A DNA stretch of 64,000 nucleotides from Poronia punctata. Its lineage: Eukaryota; Ascomycota; Sordariomycetes; Xylariales; Xylariaceae. Below are positions 19,486 to 32,157 of the stretch, one piece after another. The position numbers and the translations under genes are program-made. How positions within the stretch are numbered: the stretch's first letter is position 1; each line of letters opens with the position of its first letter. The stretch covers positions 43,740 through 107,739 of the forward strand of contig MU401584.1 in NCBI GenBank assembly GCA_022579005.1, written 5' to 3'. The notes beneath the pieces were generated by a model. It saw nothing but the letters and a program-made list of their open reading frames with translations. It was not told the DNA's origin and did not search any database.

Positions 19486-22400
19486 TTAGATCTCGGTCTC
19501 AACGTCGGGCTGTCGCCCGCTGAGCGACCCCACTTTCGTGAGGCGGCGAACAGCGTACTTGGCCTCATCCTTGGCAAACTGCACATTACGCAAGGCTCGC
19601 CATTGCATGAGGCCGCGATGTTGGCGGTGTAGGTCACGACTCCGAGACTGATAGTCCTTGTAGAGGGCGATAGGGTTCTTGCTGCTCTGCGAGTGGACCG
19701 AGACCCCCGAGTCTGCCCCGCTAGAGCCAGTCGTGGTCTCCTTTATGCCGTCCTTGTCCGCAGCACCTGCTATCTCAGCGCCTTGGGCTCCAAGATCAGA
19801 TGATCCAGGGTTATTACCTGTCATGGACACATGCGAATTCTCCGTGTCACTGTCGGACTCATCGTATTCCTCCGAGTGGTCCTGTCCTGGTTCCCCACTT
19901 ACGAGAGCGGCGGGATCCTGACCAAAGGCCCCTGTCCAATCGGTACCGTCCTTTGCAAGCCATTTCTTCATTTCCTCGGACGAAGTTGTGGCAAGCACGT
20001 CCCTACCATGAGTGAGCGACTTGTCATGAAGCTCCTTGATCGTGGGTGGCAGTTCGTTGGATACTTCTTCTCCCCGAACGCCTTCGGCGAAGCAGGCTTC
20101 CCACGTCTCGATCGTCTCGCGCGAATTATTATCACTCACGAATCGAAGATGATCGCGATCGGTACCTGCTTTGAATTTGCCCCGGAAGCGTAAACGGCCG
20201 ACTTCTTCGATCTTTATATCAGGGATGGTATTGTAGTTGCCCTCGGTGATATAGTTTTGAGACAGTCGTACTTCTTTGTCACACTTCCAGATAGGGATAT
20301 CATAGTCTTGTTCCTCGTTGTCAACAACACCCTGCAGCCAAACAGCGGCAAAATGCTCGACGTGGCGCTTGCCCGGTAGATGGAATTCGAAAAAGACGGG
20401 CGAGCGATAGCGATATCTTACGGGCAGTCGAGGCCGGGCATGGTGAGCATCACCGCTGATATCCCAGCGTAGACCGCCTCCGTCAGCCGTACATTGGTCA
20501 CGCTTAATCACTGCAGAGCTGCCGCCCGTTCTGAGCTTGAGCTTGACTTTGCCTTTCTCGGAGCCAGTGAATGCCGAAGAGCTGAGCGTATCCGATAGGA
20601 ATTCGAAAGTGCCGACGTTCCACCCAAGTTGTGGAGGGGGGAGTTTCAACTCAACCGACCGGAAAAGGAGCGAAATTCGAATGCGTCCATAGCCGACACC
20701 ACCGTCCAGGGGATACCATCGAGTTGACTGGTTACAAGATAAATGAGCTGCTATTCAATTGACTGCAATGGGCCAACTTACCTGGCTACTAGTCTGTAAG
20801 ACGTCGGAGAGTTTAAGAGGGACTACGCCTATGATAGGATCGTGCTGTCGATTTCTAGAATCACGAACAGTGACCGTGACAATGGTAGATCGCCAGTCAC
20901 GTACGAAGCGCTCCGTGCCGGCATTGAATATCGGCTTAGAGGACACAACCTTCGTTCTAGTCTTGTAGGCCTGCTCACGGTGTCAGTAAATCTCCTTCCT
21001 CCAACAGGGACGGGCTCGCGCACCAGTTCATCGTTGATGCAGATAGTGCAGTAAGCACTCGGTAGGGTCTTGGCTGACTCCTCCTTGATCTCTCCGGCGT
21101 CCCTGGCCGGCTCGTACTCTTTCCCTCCCTTGCGCTTCCCACCTTCGGATCCTTTGACGTTGACCAGCTCTAAACTGACAATTTGGTGTACGACGATACT
21201 GAGGATACCAGATGGCCAAAGAGGATCGGGCGGGGTATGGATAACAGCGTCTTCCTCGGAGGTCTCTATCGCGCCTTTGTCGTCTTGAAGCTCCTGCTTG
21301 TCTCGGATCTGTTTAGGCAAACTAAGGTCCTTACCATCAGTTCGCAGAGCAGCACGGAACTGTGTCTTGCCAAAGTAGCCAACCTCCCAATGCAGTTCCC
21401 CTGGCATGTCGCTACCGGCTTTGACACCTTTAAGCTTGGAGATTTGCTGATACATTTTACCCGGATGCTGTATGAGGTCCTGGATGGAGATTTCAACCTT
21501 GCCGACAACATCATCGGCGCTTGACCGATCACTATCCCACAGCTCCATAGACAGCTGCTCATCGGCCTTGATGAGGTCTGAGGTGACCATAAGCGCGCAG
21601 CTTTCCTCGAAGACCGGGTTCAGGTCATCCTGGATAACGCGGGTGCAATACATGGGTTTCCCGAACTTGGAGAAGCTGACCGTAATGTAAGGATCGGAAC
21701 CGCCACCCTTGGAGCCTCGGCGGTCCTGCTTCGACAGGCCCACGGCTTTGTGAATCCGGACAAAAAGAATCCCCATGGCGTTGGTCTCCTTCTGGATATC
21801 GTCGCCCTGAAGCATCTTTCCGAGATCTAACGTCATAGATTTGGGAGCGACGTACATGCTAGCGGTCGTCTTGATTGCCCAATTGACAAAGTTGGATATT
21901 AAAGGCAGATTCAAGATGTTGACGCCATGTTCAATCATAGGGGTACAACTAGCTTCGACCTTGGGAACTCCCATAAGAGTGAACGTGACAGCTTTCAAAA
22001 ATGGCGGCTCTGGAGACATCTGCAGCCTCAATCTCATAGTGCCGACAAGGCCGTTGAGTTCAACCCCTAGCGCTTGGTTAGGAATCGGTCACGCACGGCA
22101 ACTCCCAAGAAACTCACATATAGGCAATGGAACTCCAAAGAGCCCCTTGATACCAAGAAAGAAGACAAGCTGCATGCCCATGTTGGCGGCCTTGGACGAC
22201 ACAGACTCTGACGAAGCTTTCGCATGGTACGCGAACGATGCTTCCAGATTATAGTAATCTCCACCAGCCTCATCAGCTGCGAGTTCTTGCGGATCCTTCA
22301 CCTTCTCATTTCCTTTATGCATTTCCTCCTTGACTTCTTCCATATGCGCATCTGGGAGAGCGCGGAGGCTCAGGATGCGTACGGGATTGTTACCCTGGGA

Positions 22401-23405
22401 GATATCGGCCACTTTCACGTTCTCGATAATCCCTGGAACCGAAGCTTGCATGACGTCCTATTCTGCTCGTTAGCAGCGAAGTTGCACGGGGCTGGCTCTG
22501 CTATCGCATACCTCGAGCATGTCCGCTACTGAGGCGAACATGTCGGGATTCACCAACCCCCAAACAATGCCCAGGAGCGAATTCATCCACTCGACAGACT
22601 CGGGGATGAGGTTCACGACGGCGGTCTCGCCTCGTTTCTGCTCGCTAGACCACTCTATGTCACGACCCTGCCTAATGAGGTCCTTCATCCAGAGAAAGAC
22701 ACCGGACGCGACACATATCGCCAAGGGGATGAGGCCAAGCAGTCTACCGCCAAAGGTCTTGCCGATAATGACGATGGCGAAAAAAATCCCGATGCTCAGT
22801 ATAGTCCCTCGCTGCTCAATAATATCGAACATGGGCTCGTAACTGACGGATGGGGTCGGGTAAAACAGGACATTGGTCTTCTCGCCGTGGATGGGCACGT
22901 CCGAGGTAGAGCCAGGAGCGACCGGATCAGGAGGAGCGGTTATATCTTGGTTCCTCCTATATTCCTCTCCAGACTGACTTGCGTCGATCTTAACGGTTGT
23001 ATCTTCGCCTAAGTTCGCCCTGGGTACAGATAACTGTAAAAGGACGTCATTAGTGGATATACTCGTCGAAATTTATACGTGTCGAGGCCCGTTTAAGCTA
23101 ATGAACAAACTCACATGGGGATCCTCGACGGCTTTTTTGGCGTCGAGTTTCTCATCGTCAATCTGTACTTCCTTGCCTGTAACAGGATCTGTAATGACCC
23201 TTCCATGGCCAGGAAGGTGACCCTTCTTAGCTGAGTCATCCTTACCTTTTCCCTCCTTGTTCTCCTTTGGATTGGCGTCAATCTTTGAGTCGCGCTCCTT
23301 CTTGTCTCTGTCGAGCGACTCGGCAAATTGTTTAATGTTGGGGACGCGATTGGTGCCGGAATAATGGCCCCCTCCAGGGAAATGATGTTTCTGCTCTGCA
23401 GACAT
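19486..23405 (-). CDS. C2-domain membrane-tethering protein, Mug190/tricalbin-like
   Basis: Six exons on the minus strand: 23405-23115, 23033-22512, 22457-22118, 22066-21024, 20970-20782 and 20727-19486, giving 1208 residues. The N-terminus is hydrophilic (ADPVTGKEV-type region). About residues 174-212 form a double hydrophobic hairpin (TILSIGIFFAIVIIGKTF and GLIPLAICVASGVFLWM). An SMP-like region follows (PESVEWMNSLLGIVWGLVNP; VADISQGNNPVRILSLR). The first C2 domain begins near residue 495 (GILFVRIHKAVGLSKQD, DPYITVSF, LNPVFEE), and a second around 680-830 (GILSIVVHQIVSLELV). The tail is acidic and Ser-rich. The layout matches fission-yeast Mug190 and tricalbins, which hold the ER to the plasma membrane and move lipid. 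All five introns are 51-81 nt and restore frame. Confidence 0.9.
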
Positions 23406-26200
23406 GGTTGGAAGGATCAAACAGTGCCCATGTAGGTTCCCCGTTCAAGAAGACTGATCGTTATAGACTCGGTAGTGCTTTGGGAATAAGAATCCGCGCC
23501 GATGGTGGACTGACAGTACCGCCTTTCTGATTAGTATTGAAACATTCAAGGTGATGTTGGCTACGAGCTTCGGGTAGGAAATGATGTTGAATCCCGGCTC
23601 CGCAAACTTGGAAGTGAGGAATGGTTACGTAGTAAACTAGGAGACGAGCACCATTTGATAAGAGGACGTTCGTATTTTAGTTGGCGTGGGAAGGTTTATA
23701 CATGACCTACCAGGTGTAGCATTTATTTCCAGAGGTAAGGGGAGGGAGACTACACTGATGGCACGCTCTGTGGAAGGCCAACCGGCCAATGTAAGACTTG
23801 CCCAAGTCCGTTTGCTGTCTTTGTACGCGGACAGCTACCATTGGCGCCTGGAGTGATTGAAGAGCATGTCACAAACTAACCTTGGTACTTTCTAACCTGG
23901 GTGTCTCCTACGTAACCTACTCGTTAATAATGTAGTACCTAGTATATAGCTGCTATGTACATGTAGTGGTAATTGAAGAACGTGGTAGGACAAGCTCGAT
24001 GACGTCAGTGGGGTAGTAAGCTCCGTCCTTGAACCACCAACTGTGCTATCACTGTAAATCTCTCTAATAAGAACGGCAAGTATTTGGGACACCAGCTACC
24101 TTTGCATTTCGAGTTGCTGGGCATTGATTTGCCCTATAGGATATTAGCTAGTACACAGGAAATACCCATCCAACTAGTACGTGTGTATATGTAACAGGGG
24201 GGCTACGATATCACGGAAAGCCCACGCGCTCTCTATCTCACCTTTGCAGGGGCTCTGGGCCCAGCCCTGATGTTGGATCGACCAGACCCCCAATGTGCCA
24301 GATCTGGGCCCCGAAATCCTGGCACCCTGGCCGTCGATACCAACCTAACCTACTGTGTAGAAGACGCATGCATCTTTAACAATTTAGGAACTTGGTACGA
24401 TAAATGGAAGGGATAACCGAAGGCTCAGGTTACAATTGACTTTTCTAATTGTTTAATGACATGCCGTTTCAACTTCCATTAAACGCGAGCGGGCAACTTG
24501 AAGCCTACGTAATTCCTTTACAATTTTATGCCAACTTGTACAATAAGATCCATTCTCCGCGCTAGATAATTTAATGGCCACAATAAAACAAGCTTCATGG
24601 CAACATACGGTACTCTGTGGTGGTTAGGTTAGCCAGCTAATTTAGCTACTAAAGTAGCTGTCTTGGGAAATCCAATATTTGCGTCATAGGAGCTCAGATC
24701 GATTCCCGACATATCGCAAGCTCTCTCTTTCAGCTGTTTACTACCTGTTGCTACTGCATTTGTCCATTTAGGATTAGGAATTCCTTTCAACACAATGTTG
24801 TTACAGATGGAGAACAAATATTGATCTGCCACCCATGTGACCGATGTCACGTACCCTTGGCCTTTTTCGCTTATCGGCCTTATTCAGCCGATCGACAGTA
24901 CTTTTGTAGGTACGTACAGTACATACTCAGTACTCGTAGATCTCCTACAAAATCTTACGAGTAGAGATAGCGACAATCATAGAAAATGACTGGGACATAC
25001 GAGTACACACACGTGGAGATAATCTGAAGTAGCCGCCATGCGTGTACACTACTTTTCAAAATAATATAAAATATACAAAGGGTTTAAGTACCTAGGCTGT
25101 GATACATAATATAGCAAATCATACGACCAACCCTAGGCATGTACGTAGCCGCCTGGGAGATAATATGCTTGGATATACGTATATATACAAGTAGTATAAT
25201 GGGAGATGTTGGCCAATCAAGAGCTGCAAAAGAAAACCATTATCAAGAAGACAAATATTGCGGGCGGCAGATATCGACACTCGGTAGTATACTCACTTGC
25301 TTCACCGGCAGTGCCCCGGGATGCCCGGTTTACCTAGTCCTATACTTCCTGGCCTACATATCACACATTTATGACTCTGTGGTTTGTGCGCGCACCGGTG
25401 ACTAGAGCCGACACGGCTACATATGTCCTATCGCTGTGATATTGTATAGTTGCACCGCATATCTCTTAAGAATGTATGTCGAACTGATAAGAAAGATTGG
25501 TTACACCGATGAGCTCAACGGGTGAAGAATGTTATATACGTCCTGTCAAGCCCTACTAGTACATTTAAGAGTAATAGGGGCGCTGTGTCATCGATGATGT
25601 GTGAGTACAGTAGACGGGGCACTATGCGAGTCATCGATTAATATACCTATTCCTTTTCATGAGTAAGCATGTCATCTAAAACATGACAACGATAGGGGAA
25701 CACGATATACACGTAAAAGCGTCTCTCGTCGCTGAAGACGTGTCTTTCGTAGGAGAATAGTCGGTAGGATCGCGTACTTTAATGGTAAACCATGGTCGTT
25801 AATAAAAAAAAAAACGCTGCCTTCCATATACAAGAAATCCCTCCATGCTTAAAATCAAAAGCCAATTTGCTATGCAGTCCCATCCTTTTTTCGCCTCGCG
25901 GTCGATATGCGTTTAATAAATAGAAGAAAAAAACCATCCCGATGAAGTTTTTAAACCTAGTGTGCCCCCCTAACCGTGGATATAGCTCACCCCTTCTCCC
26001 AAACCAACATACCCGCCATGACCACGTGTCGCGTTGGTCGTGATTCCCAATCCACTTTACGGCAAGAGCCGAATGAGTGCCCCGGCCGGACAACCAAGGT
26101 AAGTTACAAGCAAGGTGGCTGCTGCCGTCTATCGCCCTTCTCCGGGTTTCCGGACTAAGATTCGAGGAATGGGCGCGTCGCACTGGTCGCCGGCCTGTTG
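23406..26200. other. Long gene-poor intergenic region
   Basis: 2.8 kb without a supportable gene. It contains many short words such as TACGAGTA and GTACCTA, and a stretch near 24240-24270 rich in GGGCCC-type self-complementary sequence. A possible coding relic lies at 24629-24850. A 134-codon open frame at 25779-26183 (-) starts from a non-ATG codon and has no motif. Confidence 0.5.
24629..24850 (-). pseudogene. Possible coding relic, family unknown
   Basis: A 73-codon minus-strand frame ends at TTA/TAA 24631-24629. Its second half reads like protein (NPKWTNAVATGSKQLKERAC, then DMSGIDLSSYD and a Leu/Ala end), with amino-acid use unlike the random frames around it. There is no ATG at its upstream end and I found no joining exon. 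It may be the 3' end of a decayed gene, or chance. I cannot name a family. Confidence 0.2.
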
Positions 26201-27508
26201 CTACGCTAGATCAGGCAATGCTAGTCGTAGTCTCTTCGCAGGAGACCCCTCTGTCGACGCGCTGCCACCCGGCGTGACATCGGCAATGGGCGACTTCATC
26301 TCAATGTCCACACTGTGGGGGGTTGTCGCCCTGCTCGAGTGCAAACTGCTTGTTTCGGACGGGTCAAGGTCCGAGCCGTCGCCGTCCGTCCCCGGGGTGA
26401 GATCTGATTCGGAGCTCGGCCCTAGCTGGACCATGACGACCTCCAAGTTCGCCCTAAGTTCTGCCCTGTCTTGGTCGCTTATGGGTAGTTGACCTGTGGT
26501 AGTGGCCGTTCTGGGTGTCGACACATCCCCGGTATCTGTAGGGGTGTATTCTCTGATATCCTCGTCGTCCTTCCCAATAGTCCATACCCACTTTCGCTTT
26601 TTCCCCTTCTGCTTTCGTCTTCGTATGCCTTCGGGTCTTGGGGAGCGGACTGGCGTTGCCGTGGCCAGATCCGTCATTCTCCTTCTCATTTCTTCGAATG
26701 GCCCCGGTGTCTGGCCGCCGTCCCTGGTCTCGTCTCCAGTGTAGGACATGGCAAGATCCAATACCATATCAGAGTCCTCAACTGCCGGGGAAGGTGTATA
26801 TGGTGAGGCTTCTTCAACTAGCAAGTCGATGTGTGATTTTGTGTATTTCTCAGTGGTTATGGTCTGCGTCAGTGGCGACTCATAACCCACTCGTCTCGTT
26901 CCCTGTTCCCGGAGCCGGCCAGATTGCCGTCTCGACGAGATCGGAGACCGTGCGCTTGATGGCAACAGTGGAGAGTTGCGCAATATACTATGGAGGGATC
27001 GATTTTGGCTGTACGGTGCCCTATTCTTTGAGCTAAAACTGACACGGTGAACTTGACGGAACTGCGTTGCTGGTGACGAGGGCACCATGGAACGGCTCGT
27101 CTCTAGGGGGGCAAATGAAAATGCACTGAGGGCAGGGTCGACTGGCCCTGCTGACAATGTTGGAGTAGCGGCCACGGCGCTTGGATACACAATATCCACT
27201 TGAAGAGCCGGAGAGGCGGTGGTAGTAGAAATATGTGGCAGTACGGGAGTATAATGCGTCGGGGTCCTGTCTTGCCGGAGCCTGACGGCTGTCAGAGGAG
27301 TAGCCTGGCTTGTGGCTGACCTCTCAATGGCAGTGACATACACATTTGACAGCGTGTTGAATGCCGTTGGGGATTTCGGATTGGCGTTGGCAATGGTGTT
27401 TCTTATCCGGATGCCTGTTCCCTGGACCGGCTTGGTTTGCAAAGACAGTTTGGGTCTTCTCGACCGCGCCGACCCATGTATACTTTCTGCTGTTGGTCCG
27501 GTTGCCAT
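26201..27508 (-). CDS. Low-complexity hypothetical protein, 435 residues
   Basis: One uninterrupted exon from ATG at 27508 to TAG at 26203-26201. The protein is rich in Ser, Thr, Pro and Arg and probably disordered. A short conserved-looking basic/aromatic block, RRRKQKGKKRKWVWTIG then DDEDIREYTPT, lies in the second half; I recall RKWVWTIG-like blocks in uncharacterised ascomycete proteins. It is preceded by FEEMRRRMTDLATATPVRSP and followed by a helical segment DQDRAELRANLEVVMVQLGP. The KKRKRW region could be a nuclear signal. No enzyme motif is present. The start is the first ATG in frame; the frame extends upstream without ATG. Confidence 0.7.
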   Translation of the reverse strand: MATGPTAESIHGSARSRRPKLSLQTKPVQGTGIRIRNTIANANPKSPTAFNTLSNVYVTAIERSATSQATPLTAVRLRQDRTPTHYTPVLPHISTTTASPALQVDIVYPSAVAATPTLSAGPVDPALSAFSFAPLETSRSMVPSSPATQFRQVHRVSFSSKNRAPYSQNRSLHSILRNSPLLPSSARSPISSRRQSGRLREQGTRRVGYESPLTQTITTEKYTKSHIDLLVEEASPYTPSPAVEDSDMVLDLAMSYTGDETRDGGQTPGPFEEMRRRMTDLATATPVRSPRPEGIRRRKQKGKKRKWVWTIGKDDEDIREYTPTDTGDVSTPRTATTTGQLPISDQDRAELRANLEVVMVQLGPSSESDLTPGTDGDGSDLDPSETSSLHSSRATTPHSVDIEMKSPIADVTPGGSASTEGSPAKRLRLALPDLA

Positions 27509-28385
27509 TTTGCCCAAGTAGGTATCAATATCCCGAGGGATGTAGGGGCTTTTGTGCTGCGACAAACGGGGGCTGATATAAGGGTGAAGCAAGTATCTAG
27601 GTTAGACTTGAACAGACGGATATGTACACAGACAGAGGTCAGAGTCGTCGGAGACGCCAGCAAGTGACCGGAGAAGAAGGGGGTAGCGACTATATAGGAG
27701 CATCCAGGTTAGACGGAGGCTATATTGCCTGGCCAGCGATATACTACACGCAAGTCTTCCAGCCGGCCGAGCGCTCGGAGGTATGACGCTAATGCAGACT
27801 GTATGCAACCGGGACAGCAAAACTGGAGAGATGTTGGAGTTTCTCTGAGTATACCGGTTTGAAAGCAAAGACAGATAACCTAGATCTCGACGCCAGACGA
27901 TATAATAGTTACAGACGGCATGGGTCGGGGGCGTCTGATGAATATCTCTACGAAGCTGGAGGGAGTGGGCTAGTTGTTGGTTGGCTATTAATGGTGACAG
28001 CGGTACAGAGAAGCGCCGGATGATCCTGGCGTGCCTGGCCTTTCTGGCCTAGGGGGTATGCCATCCTGGTCAGCAACGGCCAATGAGAGGACTTGGTGAT
28101 GTCGGCTACCCAAGCGCGTGCGGCGTGCGCTTTGCTTCAACAGGCGCTCCCACGGCGTCTATTTGCTTCAAAGAAACCCATTTCCCCGCACATTCAACAG
28201 AATTGCAAAGCACCTGCAAGGAGTAGGTATTCGTTTTCTACCTACATTACTGGTGTAGTTAGGGGCAGAGTAAGTGTCATCAAAACATAGGAAAATGCAT
28301 GAGGATGGGTTGTCAATTAGAAACCAAAGCGGAGCACCTAACCTAGGGCTATTATTTCGATGAGCATCTTTTTCGGGCATCAACA

Positions 28386-28427
28386 TCTCTCTCTCTCTCT
28401 CTGTCTCTCTCTCTGTCTCTCTCTCTC
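28386..28427. repeat. (CT)n microsatellite
   Basis: A 42-bp run of CT dinucleotides interrupted twice by CTGT. It is likely length-variable between strains. Confidence 0.95.
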
Positions 28428-28502
28428 GTCTAACGTAAATAGATTTACGAGTAGGAGCTTGTCAGTTCGACCCGTTCATGTCAATGTGGTCATCCATGTT
28501 TA

Positions 28503-28531
28503 CCTTCCTGCCTACGCTACCGGCAGGAAGG
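28503..28531. repeat. Inverted repeat with 10-bp perfect stem
   Basis: CCTTCCTGCC and GGCAGGAAGG are separated by TACGCTACC. The nearest coding sequence is about 0.9 kb away (polymerase start, 29412), so it is not an obvious terminator. Confidence 0.7.
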
Positions 28532-28599
28532 ATTGATGTATCCATCCGCAGATTGCCAAGAAACGGTTGCTCCGATCAACCGTGAAACATCCATCCAAA

Positions 28600-28617
28600 T
28601 ACACGTATATACGTGTA
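28600..28617. repeat. 18-bp perfect palindrome
   Basis: TACACGTATATACGTGTA equals its own reverse complement. It has ACGT cores on both sides. It could be a dimeric factor site; function unknown. Confidence 0.7.
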
Positions 28618-29411
28618 CTATGAGGTAGGTATCTACCAATACTGCCTGGATTAGTCAGTCGCATAGAGCGAAGGAATAGTTCGGCCATGTAGAAGGCGGG
28701 ACTGGCCCGAATACTATTTTTACTTGTTTGAAATAACCTAGGATACGTCCTAAGCTCGTCAAAGGATGTCGGCGGTTTCGGTCTTCTAAAAGTAACTTAT
28801 CGTCTACACGACGGTTTCCTATTTTTGGGAGTCCCATATGTCTCTTCGCGTTGGTAAGACTTGTGAAAATATCTTGAGACAGCACAGTCAACACAGGTAT
28901 TAAGGTACATACCTACCTCGCTAAAATTGGGTGCTCGGTTCTTCTGCTCGGCCCCGGAAATGGGCCCATAGACAATAAAACGGTCTGTGAAGTTAAAGGA
29001 GTGTGCGAGAAGGTAGTTTTAGACTCGAGGAACTATCTCGTAGGCTCAAACCTATTGAGATGACAATAATAACATACGAGTACCTATCTCATTCTACAAA
29101 CATTGGCCAATTTGCAATGCTGCTATTAATGGTTTGAAGGATGACATAATAATGCCCAACTTTACCTATTTTGTACTTAGTTTCCCTACGTGTGGCTCGT
29201 AGGCCCCTTCCGTTGCACGGTTGCACAGTAGGCAACCGGGAAGCAGTAGCGATCGTCTACAAATAGGTACCTATCTCAAAAAGTGATTAATTGAGATAGG
29301 TACTACAAAGCATCTACGCGCATCTACTCGTACAGCACTCGTGGGTATTGCACTTTGCAAAATTTCAATGTTACAGTTACAAGTGTATTAAAAGTCGTAT
29401 CATGGAACGGG

Positions 29412-31709
29412 ATGCAGAAAACAACAAAAGGATCGTCTTTCACTACCAACACCGCAAAACCCATCAAGATTCCTCAGAGGAATGATGAACGCGTAATACT
29501 GCATTTTGTACGTGACACATTTCCATCAACTTCCTCCATTGCACAAGGTTGTACGCGTATGTACATATTTACCTGTATAGGTAGGTAGGTACATCCAAGG
29601 TGGTTCTATTCTAGAAACATGCAATCCTGCGAGCACATCCTTGGATCCAGTCAACGGCGCTGCTCCGCCGTCGGATGATGGATCCCCTTCCTTCCACTTC
29701 GAGGATTTGTTTCTGTCTCATCAACGTTCAACTTGCACTCAGTGGCCCGTCTAACGACGACATCTGTTAATACTGTCGGCCCGCTTGTACAGGATTACGA
29801 CTGCTTCTACGCTAGTGTTTTCGAGAATGAGCACCCCTGCCTCAAATCGCAGCCTCTTGGCGTCAAGCAGAAGAGCATCCTCGCGACTTGCAACTATGTG
29901 GCACGGGCGCGTGGCGTCAAGAAGTTGATGCTCATCACCGAGGCGCAGAAGCTCTGTCCTGACCTGGTCCTCATGAACGGCGAGGACTTGACGCGGTTCC
30001 GCAACGCCTCTAAGCGCCTCTGGTCCTTCCTGCGCGCACACTCTTGGAACGGCCGTGTCGAGCGCCTCGGCCTCGACGAGGTCTTCCTCGACGTCACAGA
30101 CGTTGTCGGATATAACCGGGAGCTGCTCAATACCCACGCGCTGGCGGACTCCTTCTTTCAGCTCGACCGAAGCGACCCAGTAAAGGGGTTCGCATTTGAC
30201 GGATCGCGGTTTTACGGTCATGTGGAGCCACCACCGAGCCAGGCTGAGGATGCAGACACGGCTGGTAGTGGCGGCTTCAACGTCGACGTGAGCAATGAGA
30301 CTGCGGGCCACGTCACGCTAATGCTTGCCTCACATCTCGCGGGTTACCTCCGTCACAAGCTCGACGAGGACTTTGGGTACACGTCAAGTGTCGGTATCTC
30401 CACCAGCAAGCTCCTCGCAAAACTCGCCGGCACCGTCCACAAGCCGAACGACCAGACCACGCTTCTCACTGCAGTCGACGGCGCCCTCGAGGTATTCATG
30501 GATGCGCATAGCCTCCGCAAGGTGCCGGGCGTCGGATCGCGAACTGTACAGGCCATAGAAGAACACATGTTCTCCCATTTGACAACTCGCCGCAACCGCG
30601 AAGGTGGCGTCACAGTGGGAGAGGTCCGTCGGTACCAGGGTCTCTCGCCGGGACTTCTAAACAGCATCCTCGATCGGCCCGGCGCGGAGCGTGGCGGAGG
30701 TGAAAAGATCTGGAATCTGATCCACGGTGTTGATGCATCCGAGGTCAAAGAGGCGAGTGATGTACCAACGCAAATATCCATTGAGGATACGTACATGTCT
30801 CGTCCGCTTCAATCTCCTGCAGAGGTGGGCCGAGAGCTCCGTGCCCTAGCCACATCCTTGCTTCGGCGCATGCGTGTCGATCTTACCGATGCCAACGTGT
30901 ACGACGATGCGATCCAACAACCAGCGGTGCATAGAGTTGCGGAAACATGTCCTTCCCAACGCACTCCGCGCTGGCTGGCATTCCCAAAGACACTCCGTCT
31001 CTCCACCCGTACGAAGCCCAAGTCCAACACAAATGTGAACGAATCATCCACGTTTGGCCGCTCATCTCGCAGCGCCCCGTTGCCCAATTTTGTCTTCAAC
31101 ATCTCACCGTCTCCACCATGTGCCGCACCCACCCCTACCGCCTCTCAATCCCACGCGCCTTTCAAAGCTCATCCTTGCTCCCAAGGCTCCCTCCTCCCAC
31201 CAGCTGAAGAGCTTGCCGAGCGTTTAGTGACGGAATCCCTCCTTCCTTTATTTCGCCGTTTACACCCTGAACGAGGCGGTTGGAACCTAGCGCTACTCAA
31301 CATTTGCGTGACAAACATGGTCGCAGTAGCCGTGGACACCGACAACCCACGGGGCAAGGGCACGGTTGGGCGGGACATCGGGAGCATGTTCCGGACTCAG
31401 GTCGACACTTTGCGGCAGTGGACTCTATACGACGAGCCCCAGCCGCCTAGTTCCTGTCCTATGCTCACACCACAAGACGGTCCGACGGCTTCTGTGCTCG
31501 ATAACGAAGACGCTTTGTACGGAACCCCGACCGTGGAGCTCATAGGCGAGAGCGAAATAGAAACAGAGGAGACAGCTGGGGAAGAAGGATACGACAATAT
31601 TTGGGGGGAGATCGATGCATCGGATTCGCAGAGGTGTACTCGGTGCGGACACGTTATCCCTGTCTTTGCACTTTCGGCACATGACCGGTTCCACGCCCTG
31701 GGCGAATAG
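29412..31709 (+). CDS. Y-family translesion DNA polymerase, iota type
   Basis: Two exons, 29412-29507 and 29793-31709, give 670 residues. Exon 1 ends VILHF and exon 2 begins DYDCFYASVFE, so the 285-nt intron sits directly before the first metal-binding aspartate codon (D33). Family signatures follow: KSILATCNYVARARGVKKLM, LVLMNGEDLTRFR, and the second metal site RLGLDEVFLDVTD. SVGISTSKLLAKLAG and KVPGVGSRT mark the palm/thumb and helix-hairpin region. The NGEDLTRFR and CNY..R..GVKKLM strings point to polymerase iota (Rad30-related) rather than eta or kappa. The C-terminus has a CTRC...HDRFH ubiquitin-binding zinc-finger-like motif near residues 645-662. It would bypass damaged template bases. 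The central region about 400-460 is low in conservation. Convergent with the bHLH gene. Confidence 0.92.
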
Positions 31710-32157
31710 ATTTAGAGATCAGTTGGTAGACTACTTGAATCTTGACAGAGAATTCAAGAAGCAAGGGGACAAAGTGCAGTTGCTAACATTTCCATTTCCA
31801 GGAAAATGCATATATCCATAATTCAGCCTCCGAGATCCCTGCCTTCGATACAAATATCATGAGGGCTACCTGTCGTGGCTAAAGGAACCGTGGGAAATGT
31901 TGAACTTGGGATGGTTCGTTCAGGCCCTATAAGTCCTGAACTTGGGCACTACTGTAGGATATATATGGGCTATTCTTCCATCTTACGCTTGGGAACTCTA
32001 CAATTTCGTGCCTGGTCCCTCCGCCCAGAAGGTGGGAAAAGAGGCTAGCAAACAGAGGTAGTGTTTCTCCGTCATGAATATCAGGTGGATTGCGAGTAGT
32101 AGCCGGGCCCTTTAAGTTGAGCCCCGGTGCCCCTTGGGTATATATGCTCGCCTGCCC
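31710..32157. other. Spacer between convergent genes
   Basis: 448 bp holding two 3' ends. No gene is seen. Confidence 0.45.

Larger units (their letters stand above)
27509..29411. other. Gene-free region with simple repeat and palindromes
   Basis: 1.9 kb between divergent genes (the hypothetical protein and the polymerase). It holds a CT microsatellite, a 10-bp-stem inverted repeat and an 18-bp palindrome within 28386-28617, listed separately. No gene is supported. A GTTCGACCC string at 28466 resembles a tRNA B box but no tRNA can be folded around it. Confidence 0.45.

Noticed and set aside
25779..26183. 134-codon minus-strand frame
   Set aside because: Begins from a non-ATG codon, includes a poly-A-derived FFFLL run and has no recognisable motif.
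28463..28475. GTTCGACCC resembling a tRNA B box
   Set aside because: No A box or acceptor stem could be placed around it. I found no convincing tRNA anywhere in the window.
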